This document shows, in pieces, positions 16,295 through 24,702 of a stretch of DNA of 64,000 bases. The stretch's first letter is position 1, and every line of letters begins with the position of its first letter. The stretch spans positions 2,044,504-2,108,503 of the forward strand of contig NZ_JADDXT010000002.1 of assembly GCF_015330165.1 (NCBI RefSeq), read 5' to 3'. Below the pieces are notes generated by a model, which saw only the letters and a list, made by a program, of their open reading frames with translations, had not been told where the DNA came from and made no database searches. Source of the stretch: Zobellia roscoffensis (GTDB lineage: Bacteria; Bacteroidota; Bacteroidia; Flavobacteriales; Flavobacteriaceae). The translations under genes were made by a program, and so were the position numbers.

Positions 16295-17185
16295 ATGAAA
16301 TCAATACAAAGAAATTTTTTTCTTTCAGGTCTTCTTTTGGCCACAACCATGGTATTTGCACAAGATAATGCTAATGATGAAGACAATTCAACACAGAGTA
16401 ATATTCAACAATACACGCCTTCCAAATTAATTGGAAAAGGACAGATAGATATAAAATGGTTCAATAATTTATATACTCAAACTAAAAGTACTTTTAGTGA
16501 AGGGAAAGAACCAAGACAAACATTTTTCACTTCTACATTAGAAGCCTATACAGGAGTGGGTGAGAATAAAAGATGGAATGTAGGGGCTATTTTTGAATTT
16601 CGTTCTAACGTAGTAGGAGGTAGAGATGCATTAGATGTGTTTAAGTTTGATGGAGAAGACAATACGGCGCGTTCAGGTCTTACTTCTATTGCGCCATCTG
16701 TAAAGTTTGTGCCTTTTAGATCGGTTAGTAATTTTTCTATTCAAAGTTCATTCTTTATCCCTTTAGTAGATAATGAAACTGAAAACGGTGTTTTCTTAGA
16801 CCAAAAAGGATATATCTGGCAAAACCGATTTTTTTACGATTATACTTTTCCGGGTAACAAATGGCAGCTCTTTAGTGAGTTAAACTCAGAACTAAGCTTT
16901 GGTGATAAAGAAGATAGTTTTGCCAATAACAGTTTAAACTTAACCCCAGGTGTGTTTTTGAGCTATTTCCCGAGCTCTAAATTTACGGTTTTAGCCTTGG
17001 CGCAACACTCTCAACGTTTGGATTTAGGTAATGATTTTGCTCAAAACTTTACAGCAGTTGGTGGTGGGGCAAAATACCAATTGACCAATGCGTTGAACCT
17101 AGAAGCTTTGTATACCAACTTTGTAAGAGGTAGCAATACGGGGCTTGGGCAAACCTTTAATTTGGGTTTGAGGGCAATTTTCTAA
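16295..17185 (+). CDS. Outer-membrane beta-barrel protein, function unknown
   Basis: The 296-residue protein has a signal peptide (MKSIQRNFFLSGLLLATTMVFAQ) and alternating hydrophobic/polar strands ending in an aromatic residue (LGQTFNLGLRAIF), as expected for an outer-membrane barrel. No family-specific motif was recognised. It lies in tandem with the DUF547 gene and is probably co-transcribed with it. Confidence 0.7.
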   Translation: MKSIQRNFFLSGLLLATTMVFAQDNANDEDNSTQSNIQQYTPSKLIGKGQIDIKWFNNLYTQTKSTFSEGKEPRQTFFTSTLEAYTGVGENKRWNVGAIFEFRSNVVGGRDALDVFKFDGEDNTARSGLTSIAPSVKFVPFRSVSNFSIQSSFFIPLVDNETENGVFLDQKGYIWQNRFFYDYTFPGNKWQLFSELNSELSFGDKEDSFANNSLNLTPGVFLSYFPSSKFTVLALAQHSQRLDLGNDFAQNFTAVGGGAKYQLTNALNLEALYTNFVRGSNTGLGQTFNLGLRAIF

Positions 17186-17230
17186 GATGTAATCATAAAT
17201 ACTGTATTTTAGGGGTCTTAATAACGATAC

Positions 17231-18232
17231 ATGCGTAGATTAGGACTCCTTTTTTTGTGTCTACTTCAGTTTTCCTGCTCCAGTCAGGATAAGAAAAAGA
17301 TTAATGGTGTAAGTTTTGTGGCTTCTAGAAGCGAAGTATTACAAGAACATATAGACGGTGTAAAGGAAGTTAATGCTAATCACGCCGCTGTTATGCCGTT
17401 TGGTTTTATTAGAGATGTGGCTTCGCCTGAAATCGTATTTAATACGGAGCGCCAATGGTTTGGAGAAACCAATAAAGGAGCCATGCAATACATTGGCTTG
17501 CTTCATAAAAATAACATTAAAACCATGGTAAAGCCGCAAATATGGATTTGGAAAGGCGAGTTTACCGGCACCTTACATATGAACTCTGAGGAAGATTGGG
17601 AAAAACTTGAAGCTTCTTATGATAAATTCATTTTGGCCAATGCTAAAATGGCGCAAAAAACCCAATCTGAGGTATTCTGTATTGGTACTGAACTAGAGAA
17701 GTTTGTGACAAATAGACCGGAATATTGGCATCGCTTGATTGCAAAAATCCGCACTATTTATGATGGAAAACTTACCTATGCAGCCAATTGGGATGAATAT
17801 TCGCGAGTTCCTTTTTGGGAAGATTTGGATTATATAGGAATTGATGCGTATTTTCCGCTGTCGGAAGAAAAAACACCTACTGTAGAGCAATTAAAAGAAG
17901 GTTGGCAAAGGTGGAAAGGTGATATAGCTGCTCTTTCGGAAAAAACAGGAAAACCTGTTCTATTTACGGAATTTGGGTACAGAAGTATGGATTACACAGC
18001 CCACAAGCCTTGGTTGGTTGATAGAAATGAGGACGAGGTAAATCTAGTTGCTCAGGTAAATGCTAAAAAAGCCATCTTCGCAGAGTTTTGGGACGAAGAA
18101 TGGTTTGCAGGAGGTTATGTGTGGAAGTGGTTTATAGATTATAAAAAATCGGGAGGTGAGACAGATAATAGGTTTACACCGCAAAATAAGCCAGCACAAG
18201 AAGTTATAAAAGAAGTCTATAAAAAATATTGA
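17231..18232 (+). CDS. GH113-like glycoside hydrolase lipoprotein
   Basis: The 333-residue protein has a lipoprotein signal (MRRLGLLFLCLLQFSC, lipobox LQFSC) and then a TIM-barrel. FCIGTELEKF (acid/base Glu) and VLFTEFGYRS (nucleophile Glu) sit at the expected ends of strands 4 and 7, with WIWKGEFTGT upstream. This matches GH113, known for beta-mannanases, though relatives have varied activity. The protein is probably anchored in the outer membrane or periplasm. The stop is one base from the next lipoprotein gene. Confidence 0.75.
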   Translation: MRRLGLLFLCLLQFSCSSQDKKKINGVSFVASRSEVLQEHIDGVKEVNANHAAVMPFGFIRDVASPEIVFNTERQWFGETNKGAMQYIGLLHKNNIKTMVKPQIWIWKGEFTGTLHMNSEEDWEKLEASYDKFILANAKMAQKTQSEVFCIGTELEKFVTNRPEYWHRLIAKIRTIYDGKLTYAANWDEYSRVPFWEDLDYIGIDAYFPLSEEKTPTVEQLKEGWQRWKGDIAALSEKTGKPVLFTEFGYRSMDYTAHKPWLVDRNEDEVNLVAQVNAKKAIFAEFWDEEWFAGGYVWKWFIDYKKSGGETDNRFTPQNKPAQEVIKEVYKKY

Positions 18233-18233
18233 T

Positions 18234-18953
18234 ATGCGTTCAGTCATTTTTTTCATTCTATTAGCTGTATCTGTCAGCTGTTCATCAGATTTGGAAGACC
18301 AAGATGCCACGTTAAAGGAGGGTTTAATGAATCGTACTCCTGTGCTTGATAATGTTATAGCATGTGCAGCCAGTAATGAAAACGATGATTTGGTAAGTGT
18401 GTTTTTCTATCCCAGAGATGGTGCAACCAACATACGGTATTATGAGACTGAAGACCTGAATGTATCTAAGACCGATTTTGACAAGTACTACCGTTTAGAT
18501 ATTCCGTCTTTTGATGTTTTTAATGGCTATCTAAAAAAGTTTGAAGTCGCAATTTCTGAGGAGAGATGGGTCATTGTTACTTTTGAAGAGGAAGGTAAGA
18601 CCCATGTGTCAAACCCTATTCGGATAAAACATTTTACCAAACCTACGGAATATGTTTCCCAAAATATTAAAATTGATTCACTCCAAACTGGTAGACCTGT
18701 TTTTTCATGGGAAGACGGTAAGTATACGGACTCTAAAATCTATTTTCAGGTGGTGTCGGATGAGTCGGATAATTTGCTTTCCGGTACATATACCTACGAT
18801 ACTAGTTTTCAATTTTACAACCTAGACAACGTAGTGTTGAATATAACAAAAGGAAACCCTCTTGCTTTAAAATCAGAATCAGCCTATAATTTTACAGTAA
18901 TGGCTGTAAGCGAGGATAATTGGGTAAATCTTTTTTCTGAGATAGAATTTTAG
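18234..18953 (+). CDS. Lipoprotein of unknown function
   Basis: The 239-residue protein has a signal MRSVIFFILLAVSVSC with a lipobox cysteine at 16. The rest looks beta-rich and acidic, with no motif that I recognise. It starts one base after the GH113-like gene, so both are probably translated together, perhaps as enzyme and glycan-handling partner. That role is inferred from position only. Confidence 0.7.
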   Translation: MRSVIFFILLAVSVSCSSDLEDQDATLKEGLMNRTPVLDNVIACAASNENDDLVSVFFYPRDGATNIRYYETEDLNVSKTDFDKYYRLDIPSFDVFNGYLKKFEVAISEERWVIVTFEEEGKTHVSNPIRIKHFTKPTEYVSQNIKIDSLQTGRPVFSWEDGKYTDSKIYFQVVSDESDNLLSGTYTYDTSFQFYNLDNVVLNITKGNPLALKSESAYNFTVMAVSEDNWVNLFSEIEF

Positions 18954-19005
18954 CGTACTAAGAAGATATTTTTTCTGAGGTGATATTTTTAGAATGGACA
19001 TAATT

Positions 19006-19013
19006 TATATTTG
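19006..19013 (+). promoter_or_regulatory. -7 promoter box of the BamA-like gene
   Basis: TATATTTG matches the Bacteroidota -7 consensus TAnnTTTG exactly, 19 bases before the ATG at 19033. The -33 region is only T-rich (18986-18990) and not a good TTTG at 19 bases. Confidence 0.45.
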
Positions 19014-19032
19014 TAGTACCATAGCTTAAAGC

Positions 19033-20298
19033 ATGATTAGAAGAATACTTCTGTTTTCTATTATAGTGTTAAGTGGGGTGTTCTTACAGGCACAAGAAGG
19101 GACCGTTTTAAGTGTTCAGATACAAGGTGCAACACGTACCAAGCCGTCTTTTTTAAAGAACTTGGTTAGTTTAAAGTCGGGAATGATGTTAGATTCTGTT
19201 CTTTTGGAGCAGGATATAGCCCGCTTGCAACGCCTACCTTCAATATCGCATGCCTACTATCAAGTTTTTTCGTCTCATACCAATGAGCACAATGTGTTTT
19301 ATAATGTTGAGGAAAACTTTACGTTAATTCCATTTGCCAATCTTTTTTCATCTTCCAACGACGCATTTGCCTTTAGGTTAGGGCTGCAAGAATTCAATTT
19401 TTTGGGTAGAAATATAACCTTGGGCGGTTTTTATCAGTATGATGTTTTTAATTCCTACGGACTGGCCGTACGTGCTCCGCACTTGTTCAGTAGAACTACA
19501 GGTCTCTCTGTTAGTTATAACGATTTTACCACGCAAGAACCTGTTTTCTTTGACGGGACAACGGCAGATTATAGGTATAATAATAGTGGGTTTGAAGTTA
19601 TGGGGTTACATGAATTCAATTTTAAAAACCGAATAGAATTTGGAGGAAGCCTTTTTACGGAAGATTATAAATACTTGTCGGGAGCTACAAGTGCTAATGT
19701 GCCAAGAACGTTAAAGGTAAATAAGCACCTTTTTAAACTCATTTACAATTACGAAAACATCAAGTACTATTTCTATTTTTTAGATGGATTTAGGAGTACC
19801 TTAAACTTTCAATATGTAGGTAGTACCGATACAAACTTGCCTGAGTTTGTAATTGGTTTTAATGACTTTGTTTATTTTAAAAGAGTGGGAGATAAAGGCA
19901 ATTGGGCTAATCGGCTTAGATTGGGACTGGCAAGTAACGTAAATACGCCTTTTGCACCTTTTACGGTAGACAATAATCTAAACATACGGGGCGTAGGCAA
20001 TACTATTGATAGAGGAACAGGAGCAATTGTTTTCAATACAGAATACCGTCATACCCTTATGGAGGAAGATTGGTTTGTTTTGCAAAGCAACTTTTTTATT
20101 GATGGTGGTTCATGGCGAAATCCTGGAGGTAAATTCAATGATTTTTCTGATAAAAGTAATATTCGGATATACCCGGGTGTAGGGCTCCGGTTAATGCACA
20201 AACGTATCTTTAATGCTATTTTTAGAATAGATTATGGGTACGGGATTACAAAAGATGCTTCTAGAGGTATTGTTTTTGGAATTGGACAGTACTTTTAA
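19033..20298 (+). CDS. Short BamA/TamA-family outer-membrane protein (single POTRA plus barrel)
   Basis: The 421-residue protein has a signal peptide (MIRRILLFSIIVLSGVFLQAQ). One POTRA-like module follows (about 24-95, with the SLKSGMMLDSVLLEQDIARLQRLPSI pattern). A surface-antigen barrel follows, with the NIRGVGNTIDRGTGAIVFNTEYRH region and a C-terminal ...IVFGIGQYF ending in Phe. Canonical BamA has five POTRAs and about 800 residues, so this is a minimal accessory member. Its stop abuts the def stop on the other strand with no gap. Confidence 0.75.
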   Translation: MIRRILLFSIIVLSGVFLQAQEGTVLSVQIQGATRTKPSFLKNLVSLKSGMMLDSVLLEQDIARLQRLPSISHAYYQVFSSHTNEHNVFYNVEENFTLIPFANLFSSSNDAFAFRLGLQEFNFLGRNITLGGFYQYDVFNSYGLAVRAPHLFSRTTGLSVSYNDFTTQEPVFFDGTTADYRYNNSGFEVMGLHEFNFKNRIEFGGSLFTEDYKYLSGATSANVPRTLKVNKHLFKLIYNYENIKYYFYFLDGFRSTLNFQYVGSTDTNLPEFVIGFNDFVYFKRVGDKGNWANRLRLGLASNVNTPFAPFTVDNNLNIRGVGNTIDRGTGAIVFNTEYRHTLMEEDWFVLQSNFFIDGGSWRNPGGKFNDFSDKSNIRIYPGVGLRLMHKRIFNAIFRIDYGYGITKDASRGIVFGIGQYF

Positions 20299-20829
20299 TT
20301 AAACGTTCCAATAGGTATCATACTCCTCCTGAAAAGTTAAGGTCTCCATATTTGGCATACGGTCTATCAATAAAATTCCGTTGAGGTGGTCTAATTCATG
20401 TTGTGCCACGATTGCCGAGAAGTCATCAAGCACTTTTTCAAACTTTTCTCCCTTTATGTCAAGTCCGCTTAATTTTACCTTTTTGTAACGTTTTAACCTG
20501 CCGCGTATTCTGGGTATGGAAAGACAACCTTCCCAACCTTCTACTTCTTCAGATGACAAAGGCTCTATTTCAGGATTTATAACTGTAGTTAGGGCAAAAG
20601 ACCCTTTATCTGGGTAGCGGTCGTTTTTTTTCATTTCCATGGCAAAGACTCTTTTGAGTACACCTACTTGTATGGCCGCAATTCCCGCTACACTTTCTGC
20701 TCGCATGGTTTCCACAAGATCTGCTATAAACTGCTGAAATTTCGGAGAGGTTATTTCGTTCTGTCCAACTTCTTTGGATACCTTTCTCAATAGAGGGTTT
20801 CCCATTTTTATCACATCAAGAACAGCCAT
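20299..20829 (-). CDS. def: Peptide deformylase
   Basis: The 176-residue protein has the three PDF motifs: AGIAAIQ (about 48-54; the first Gly of GxGLAAxQ is Val), EGCLS with the metal-binding C102, and QHELDH (H144, E145, H148). It removes the N-formyl group from new proteins. The slightly altered motif I and the location in a lipoprotein/VOC operon suggest it may be a second PDF rather than the housekeeping copy. This cannot be decided here. Confidence 0.88.
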   Translation of the reverse strand: MAVLDVIKMGNPLLRKVSKEVGQNEITSPKFQQFIADLVETMRAESVAGIAAIQVGVLKRVFAMEMKKNDRYPDKGSFALTTVINPEIEPLSSEEVEGWEGCLSIPRIRGRLKRYKKVKLSGLDIKGEKFEKVLDDFSAIVAQHELDHLNGILLIDRMPNMETLTFQEEYDTYWNV

Positions 20830-20839
20830 ATTTTCTAAT

Positions 20840-21655
20840 TTATTGTGCTAAATTTACAACGTTCTCCGTTTCTATTCTTGAAAGTTCTTCCAATTCTCCT
20901 TTTTGAAATAAAGAAGGCAATTCTGTAAGTGGAGTATCTACTGGTGCTTTGTAATTTACATAATCTTGGAATATAATGCCGTCTACGGTCCTACGATTGT
21001 ATGCACTTCTGAAGCGTACGCCTCCATCGTTCGTTTCGTAGGAGTAGGCCAAATAATCTATAGTCTTCGTTTTTGTGTTGATCCAATACATAAAAACATC
21101 ATCATGATCCGTGCCGCCACCTTTTTGGTCAAAAGTAACCTCAATAGCTTTGTAGTCGGTATCTTTAATTTTTACATTTTCCACGTATTTTTTATGTACC
21201 GCTTTATCGTTTAGCTTGTGGGGTAATGTGGCAAAATAAATAACAGAATTTAAGGCTTCGGTGTATTTAGTGTTGTCTTTAGGTGATAATGTAACCGGTT
21301 GTTCATTTAGGGTACGCAATAATTTTCCATTGTTAAGAAAGTCAATGGTTTTATCCCCGTTTTCGGTCATAGTCGTCGTATAAATATACTTGTTGCCATT
21401 GTTTTGGAATGTATAGTCTTTATCACGAAAAGTAAAACCATAATGTGCTGTGCTATATCGGCTACCACCATGCGCAATTATGGCTTCTAGAACTAGTATT
21501 TCTGCGTCATCGGGCTCATCTCTTTGGATAGAGTCATCCATGGGTTTCGTAAGTTTTGGAACCTCCTTTTCTGCAGTTTTTTCTTTTTCTTTTGATTTGC
21601 ATGAGGATAATCCTAATAGTAGGGTTAGAGTGAAAAGGTAAAAAGTAACTTTCAT
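20840..21655 (-). CDS. Lipoprotein of unknown function
   Basis: The 271-residue protein has the signal MKVTFYLFTLTLLLGLSSC with a lipobox cysteine at 19, a Lys/Glu linker, then a beta-rich domain starting EAIIAHGGSRYSTAHYGFTFRD. I recognise this as a common flavobacterial lipoprotein type without assigned function. It lies between the VOC gene (8-base gap) and def (10-base gap). Confidence 0.72.
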   Translation of the reverse strand: MKVTFYLFTLTLLLGLSSCKSKEKEKTAEKEVPKLTKPMDDSIQRDEPDDAEILVLEAIIAHGGSRYSTAHYGFTFRDKDYTFQNNGNKYIYTTTMTENGDKTIDFLNNGKLLRTLNEQPVTLSPKDNTKYTEALNSVIYFATLPHKLNDKAVHKKYVENVKIKDTDYKAIEVTFDQKGGGTDHDDVFMYWINTKTKTIDYLAYSYETNDGGVRFRSAYNRRTVDGIIFQDYVNYKAPVDTPLTELPSLFQKGELEELSRIETENVVNLAQ

Positions 21656-21663
21656 AAATAGGT

Positions 21664-22311
21664 TTAGATTTCAACTACCCCGTTGGGGCATTGTATAATA
21701 GCTTTAATGTTAGTGTTCTCATTGGGGTCTATTCGTAAATGTACACCCAATTTTTTGAATGTAATTTTTAATAGGTCGGCATTTGGGTGTGTACCATACA
21801 GCTCAATTAATTTACATCCCATATTTGGTAAAGCATCATGCGGATGTGTTTCCGTTTGGCTCCAATCTACCATAAAAGGTATAAGCTCTACTTCTGGGGT
21901 CGGCAGTGGAAGAATAAGCTGCCATTTTAAAAGGGAGCCGTTTGCCGTATTTCTACTTCCGCCGGTGATTTTTCCCATCTCGGGGTGATATTGTTTTACT
22001 ATTTCCGCATCTTTTTCAAGCTGTTCGGATTTTAGGGACCAACGAGTTATTTGGTCTTTTTTAAGGACGTCAATTCCCATCCATCTGGGAGGGAGTATAT
22101 TTTTATTGTCATCATCGGCTGCCAGAAGCTCAAGATAAGTGCCGTTATCCAAATTAATAAGAGCATTTTTTGTGCCCTGAGTGGCATGGTAACCTCCAAA
22201 AACTGCTTTAACACCAAGCTTCTTTTCTAAAGTTAGGATTGCAGCGTCTAAATCCTTTACGGAATAGACAATGTGATCTAAAAGTCTATTAGTTGTTTTT
22301 GTTGATTTCAT
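21664..22311 (-). CDS. VOC-superfamily (glyoxalase-like) protein
   Basis: The 215-residue protein begins LLDHIVYSVKDLDAAILTLEKKLGV, a glyoxalase-like fold with a first-strand metal His, and contains NGTYLELLAADDD with the expected Glu. The second half has GCKLIELYGTHP. It is a single-chain two-module VOC protein of the glyoxalase_3 type. The substrate is unknown. It is the first gene of a three-gene operon with a lipoprotein and def. Confidence 0.72.
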   Translation of the reverse strand: MKSTKTTNRLLDHIVYSVKDLDAAILTLEKKLGVKAVFGGYHATQGTKNALINLDNGTYLELLAADDDNKNILPPRWMGIDVLKKDQITRWSLKSEQLEKDAEIVKQYHPEMGKITGGSRNTANGSLLKWQLILPLPTPEVELIPFMVDWSQTETHPHDALPNMGCKLIELYGTHPNADLLKITFKKLGVHLRIDPNENTNIKAIIQCPNGVVEI

Positions 22312-22410
22312 AAGCTTAAAGATATTTTAAAAGTAAGAGTTTAGGGCATATGTTTCCGAAGATTACCATGGATTCTCCGTATTGTGCCGTTCTCGGACGT
22401 AGAGCCCAAA

Positions 22411-22418
22411 TACCTTTG
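22411..22418 (+). promoter_or_regulatory. -7 promoter box of the SDR operon
   Basis: TACCTTTG fits TAnnTTTG exactly, 30 bases before the SDR ATG. No TTTG is visible at the proper -33 distance, so support is partial. Confidence 0.4.
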
Positions 22419-22448
22419 TTCCGGTAAAATAATTAAAAACAAATTACT

Positions 22449-23195
22449 ATGAAAAAAGCATTAATAATAGGTGGAAGTAGTGGAATTGGAAAAGCAACGG
22501 CACAAAACCTTTTAAACGAAGGTCTAGAAGTACATGTGGTTGGTACTAATCCTGAAAAACTTGAAACTTTTAAAGAAGAAGCTACAGGAAATTTGGTTAT
22601 CCATAAGGTTGATATTACCAGTGCGAACGAATTGGACGGCTTAAATGCGGAAATAAGTGGTTGGGATAATTTGGATTACTTAGTGAATGCTTCAGGTATT
22701 TTTGGTCCCAAACCATTTTTAGACCACACTGTGGCAGATTACGATTCGTATATGGACTTAAATAGAGGGTTCTATTTTATTACTCAAACTGCTGCTAAAA
22801 AAATGGCGGCTACGGGTGGTGGATCAATTGTAAACGTTGGATCTATGTGGGCCAAACAAGCGGTGAAAGCAACACCTTCAACTGCGTATTCTATGCAAAA
22901 GGCAGGTTTACATTCATTAACACAACATTTGGCCATGGAGTTGGCAGATTCTAAAATCCGTGTAAATGCGGTATCTCCGGCAGTAGTTCAAACTCCGGTT
23001 TATGATAGTGTTTTTGGAGGGAAAGAAGAGGCCAATGAGGCTTTGCAAGGTTTCCATGGTTTTCACCCCATTGGGCGATATGGAAAACCAGAAGATGTGG
23101 CCAATACCATTTCCTTTTTACTTTCGGATAAAGCTTCATGGGTAACAGGTGCTATTTGGGATACAGATGGTGGTGTAATGTCCGGAAGAAACTAA
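22449..23195 (+). CDS. Short-chain dehydrogenase/reductase
   Basis: The 248-residue classical SDR has the cofactor motif GGSSGIGKAT (about 8-17), LVNASGIFG, the catalytic Ser in NVGSMW and YSMQKAG (YxxxK). It ends near DTDGGVMSG, as family members often do. It oxidises or reduces an alcohol/ketone with NAD(P). The substrate is unknown. It leads a set with an AhpD-like protein, an amine oxidase and an AraC regulator. Confidence 0.88.
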   Translation: MKKALIIGGSSGIGKATAQNLLNEGLEVHVVGTNPEKLETFKEEATGNLVIHKVDITSANELDGLNAEISGWDNLDYLVNASGIFGPKPFLDHTVADYDSYMDLNRGFYFITQTAAKKMAATGGGSIVNVGSMWAKQAVKATPSTAYSMQKAGLHSLTQHLAMELADSKIRVNAVSPAVVQTPVYDSVFGGKEEANEALQGFHGFHPIGRYGKPEDVANTISFLLSDKASWVTGAIWDTDGGVMSGRN

Positions 23196-23220
23196 ATACA
23201 AATAATAAATGTTGGAAGAT

Positions 23221-23269
23221 GGAAGCAATTTGTGGTCTGACAAGTAAATGTATGAATTGCTCCATTTTT
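23221..23269 (+). other. Imperfect hairpin with a T-run between the SDR and AhpD-like genes
   Basis: GGAAGCAATT (23221-23230) can pair imperfectly with AATTGCTCC (23255-23263) across a 24-base loop, followed by ATTTTTC. It could be a leaky attenuator, but the long loop makes it weak. Confidence 0.25.
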
Positions 23270-23294
23270 CTTCACATATAAAATTAGCGAAGTT

Positions 23295-23597
23295 ATGTAC
23301 GATATGAAGAATCTAGAGAAGTTACCAACTCTAGGAAAAGAATCAGAAAAGACAATGAAGGCTTTTTGGGCTTTTGACCAAGCTGCTTTGGCAGATGGCG
23401 CTATACCAAAAAAGTATAAGGAATTAATGGCAATTGCCGTAGCTTTGACAACACAATGCCCGTATTGTCTTGAAATACACAAAGATGCTGCAATAGCGGC
23501 AGGCGCCACACAAGAGGAGCTAGCGGAAGTTACTATGATTTCTGCAGCATTAAGGGCAGGAGCGGCAGTAGTACACGGAACACATTTAATGAAGTAA
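23295..23597 (+). CDS. Carboxymuconolactone decarboxylase/AhpD-like protein
   Basis: The 100-residue all-helical protein has the AhpD-type redox motif CPYCLEIHKDAA (C-x2-C with a following His). Small stand-alone members act as thiol peroxidases or electrophile-detoxifying enzymes. It lies 99 bases after the SDR gene and two bases before the amine oxidase gene. Confidence 0.85.
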   Translation: MYDMKNLEKLPTLGKESEKTMKAFWAFDQAALADGAIPKKYKELMAIAVALTTQCPYCLEIHKDAAIAAGATQEELAEVTMISAALRAGAAVVHGTHLMK

Positions 23598-23599
23598 GT

Positions 23600-24637
23600 T
23601 TGAAAGGGAATTTTTCTAAATATATTATTGTAGGAGCGGGGCTTTCAGGTCTAACATCGGCGTACAAATTATCTAATAAAGGTGAAACCAGTTTTACGGT
23701 TATTGAATCTCGAGACCGTATTGGAGGGCGAATCGTAACCCGAGACAGGATTGATTATGGGGCTACGTGGTTCCAGACGCACCATCAAGAAGTTATAGCA
23801 CTTTTAGATGAGCTTGGTGTTGAGAAATACCATCAATATAATAAAGGGAAGAGTGTATTGGTCTATAGTACCATGGCGCCCGAACATTATTTTGAGAATG
23901 ACCCAAATACACCGTCTGCCTACCGTATTAAAGGAAATTCACAAGCTTTGATTCAAGCATTGGCTAAACCGGTATTGGACAAAATACAGGTCAGTACTAG
24001 CGTTTCGAGCATTACAGAAACAGAAGATGGAGTACGGGTAGAAACCGATAAAGGCATATTTTACAGCGAAAAGGTGATTGTTACCATTCCGCCAAAAATA
24101 GCTACCCGTATTTCTTTTTCTCCTGAATTGCCAGTTGAGGTTGGAACGGTGATGGATAAGACCCACACTTGGATGAGCAATGCTATAAAGGTAGGGTTGA
24201 CGTTTAAGGAGCCATTTTGGCGAAACAAGAATTTTTCGGGAATGGTCATTGGCCAAGTAGGTGCGGTTACTGAACTTTATGATCATAATGATTCTGAAAA
24301 CCAACACTATGCCCTAATGGGTTTTGTAAACGAAGGGCTTCGCGATACATCGGCCGAGAATAGAAAACAACGCATTTTAGATTATTTGTCTAAATATCTG
24401 GGAGCTGAAATCTTAGATTATCTTACCTATGAAGAAAAAGATTGGTCTCAAGATTGGCATACCTCATGTGAAACAATAAAATCGGTTTATATGAGTCCGT
24501 CTTACGGGAATACGGTTTTTGACAAAAATTACATGAACGGAAAATTACGATTCTCGGGAGCTGAAACCTCTCCTATTCACGGTGGATATATGGACGGTGC
24601 CATTTATAGTGGAATTAAAACCATAGAAAAATTGTAA
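23600..24637 (+). CDS. Flavin amine oxidase (FAD-dependent), TTG start
   Basis: The 345-residue protein has the FAD fold YIIVGAGLSGLTSAYKL right at the N terminus, ESRDRIGGRI, and the C-terminal FAD-contact region LRFSGAETSPIHGGYMDGAIYSG. No in-frame ATG exists before the Rossmann motif, so the TTG at 23600, two bases after the AhpD-like stop, must be the start or very close to it. Members oxidise amines or related C-N bonds. The substrate is unknown. Confidence 0.85.
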   Translation: MKGNFSKYIIVGAGLSGLTSAYKLSNKGETSFTVIESRDRIGGRIVTRDRIDYGATWFQTHHQEVIALLDELGVEKYHQYNKGKSVLVYSTMAPEHYFENDPNTPSAYRIKGNSQALIQALAKPVLDKIQVSTSVSSITETEDGVRVETDKGIFYSEKVIVTIPPKIATRISFSPELPVEVGTVMDKTHTWMSNAIKVGLTFKEPFWRNKNFSGMVIGQVGAVTELYDHNDSENQHYALMGFVNEGLRDTSAENRKQRILDYLSKYLGAEILDYLTYEEKDWSQDWHTSCETIKSVYMSPSYGNTVFDKNYMNGKLRFSGAETSPIHGGYMDGAIYSGIKTIEKL

Positions 24638-24702
24638 GTTAAGGTGTTAGTGAAGCAATCTTTTTCCGACAAATGGATTTTAACCAGCTCCAACCGAAGT
24701 GA

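Noticed and set aside
20299..20829. Peptide deformylase as a degenerate, inactive copy
   Set aside because: All metal ligands (C102, H144, H148) and E145 are present; only the first Gly of motif I is changed.
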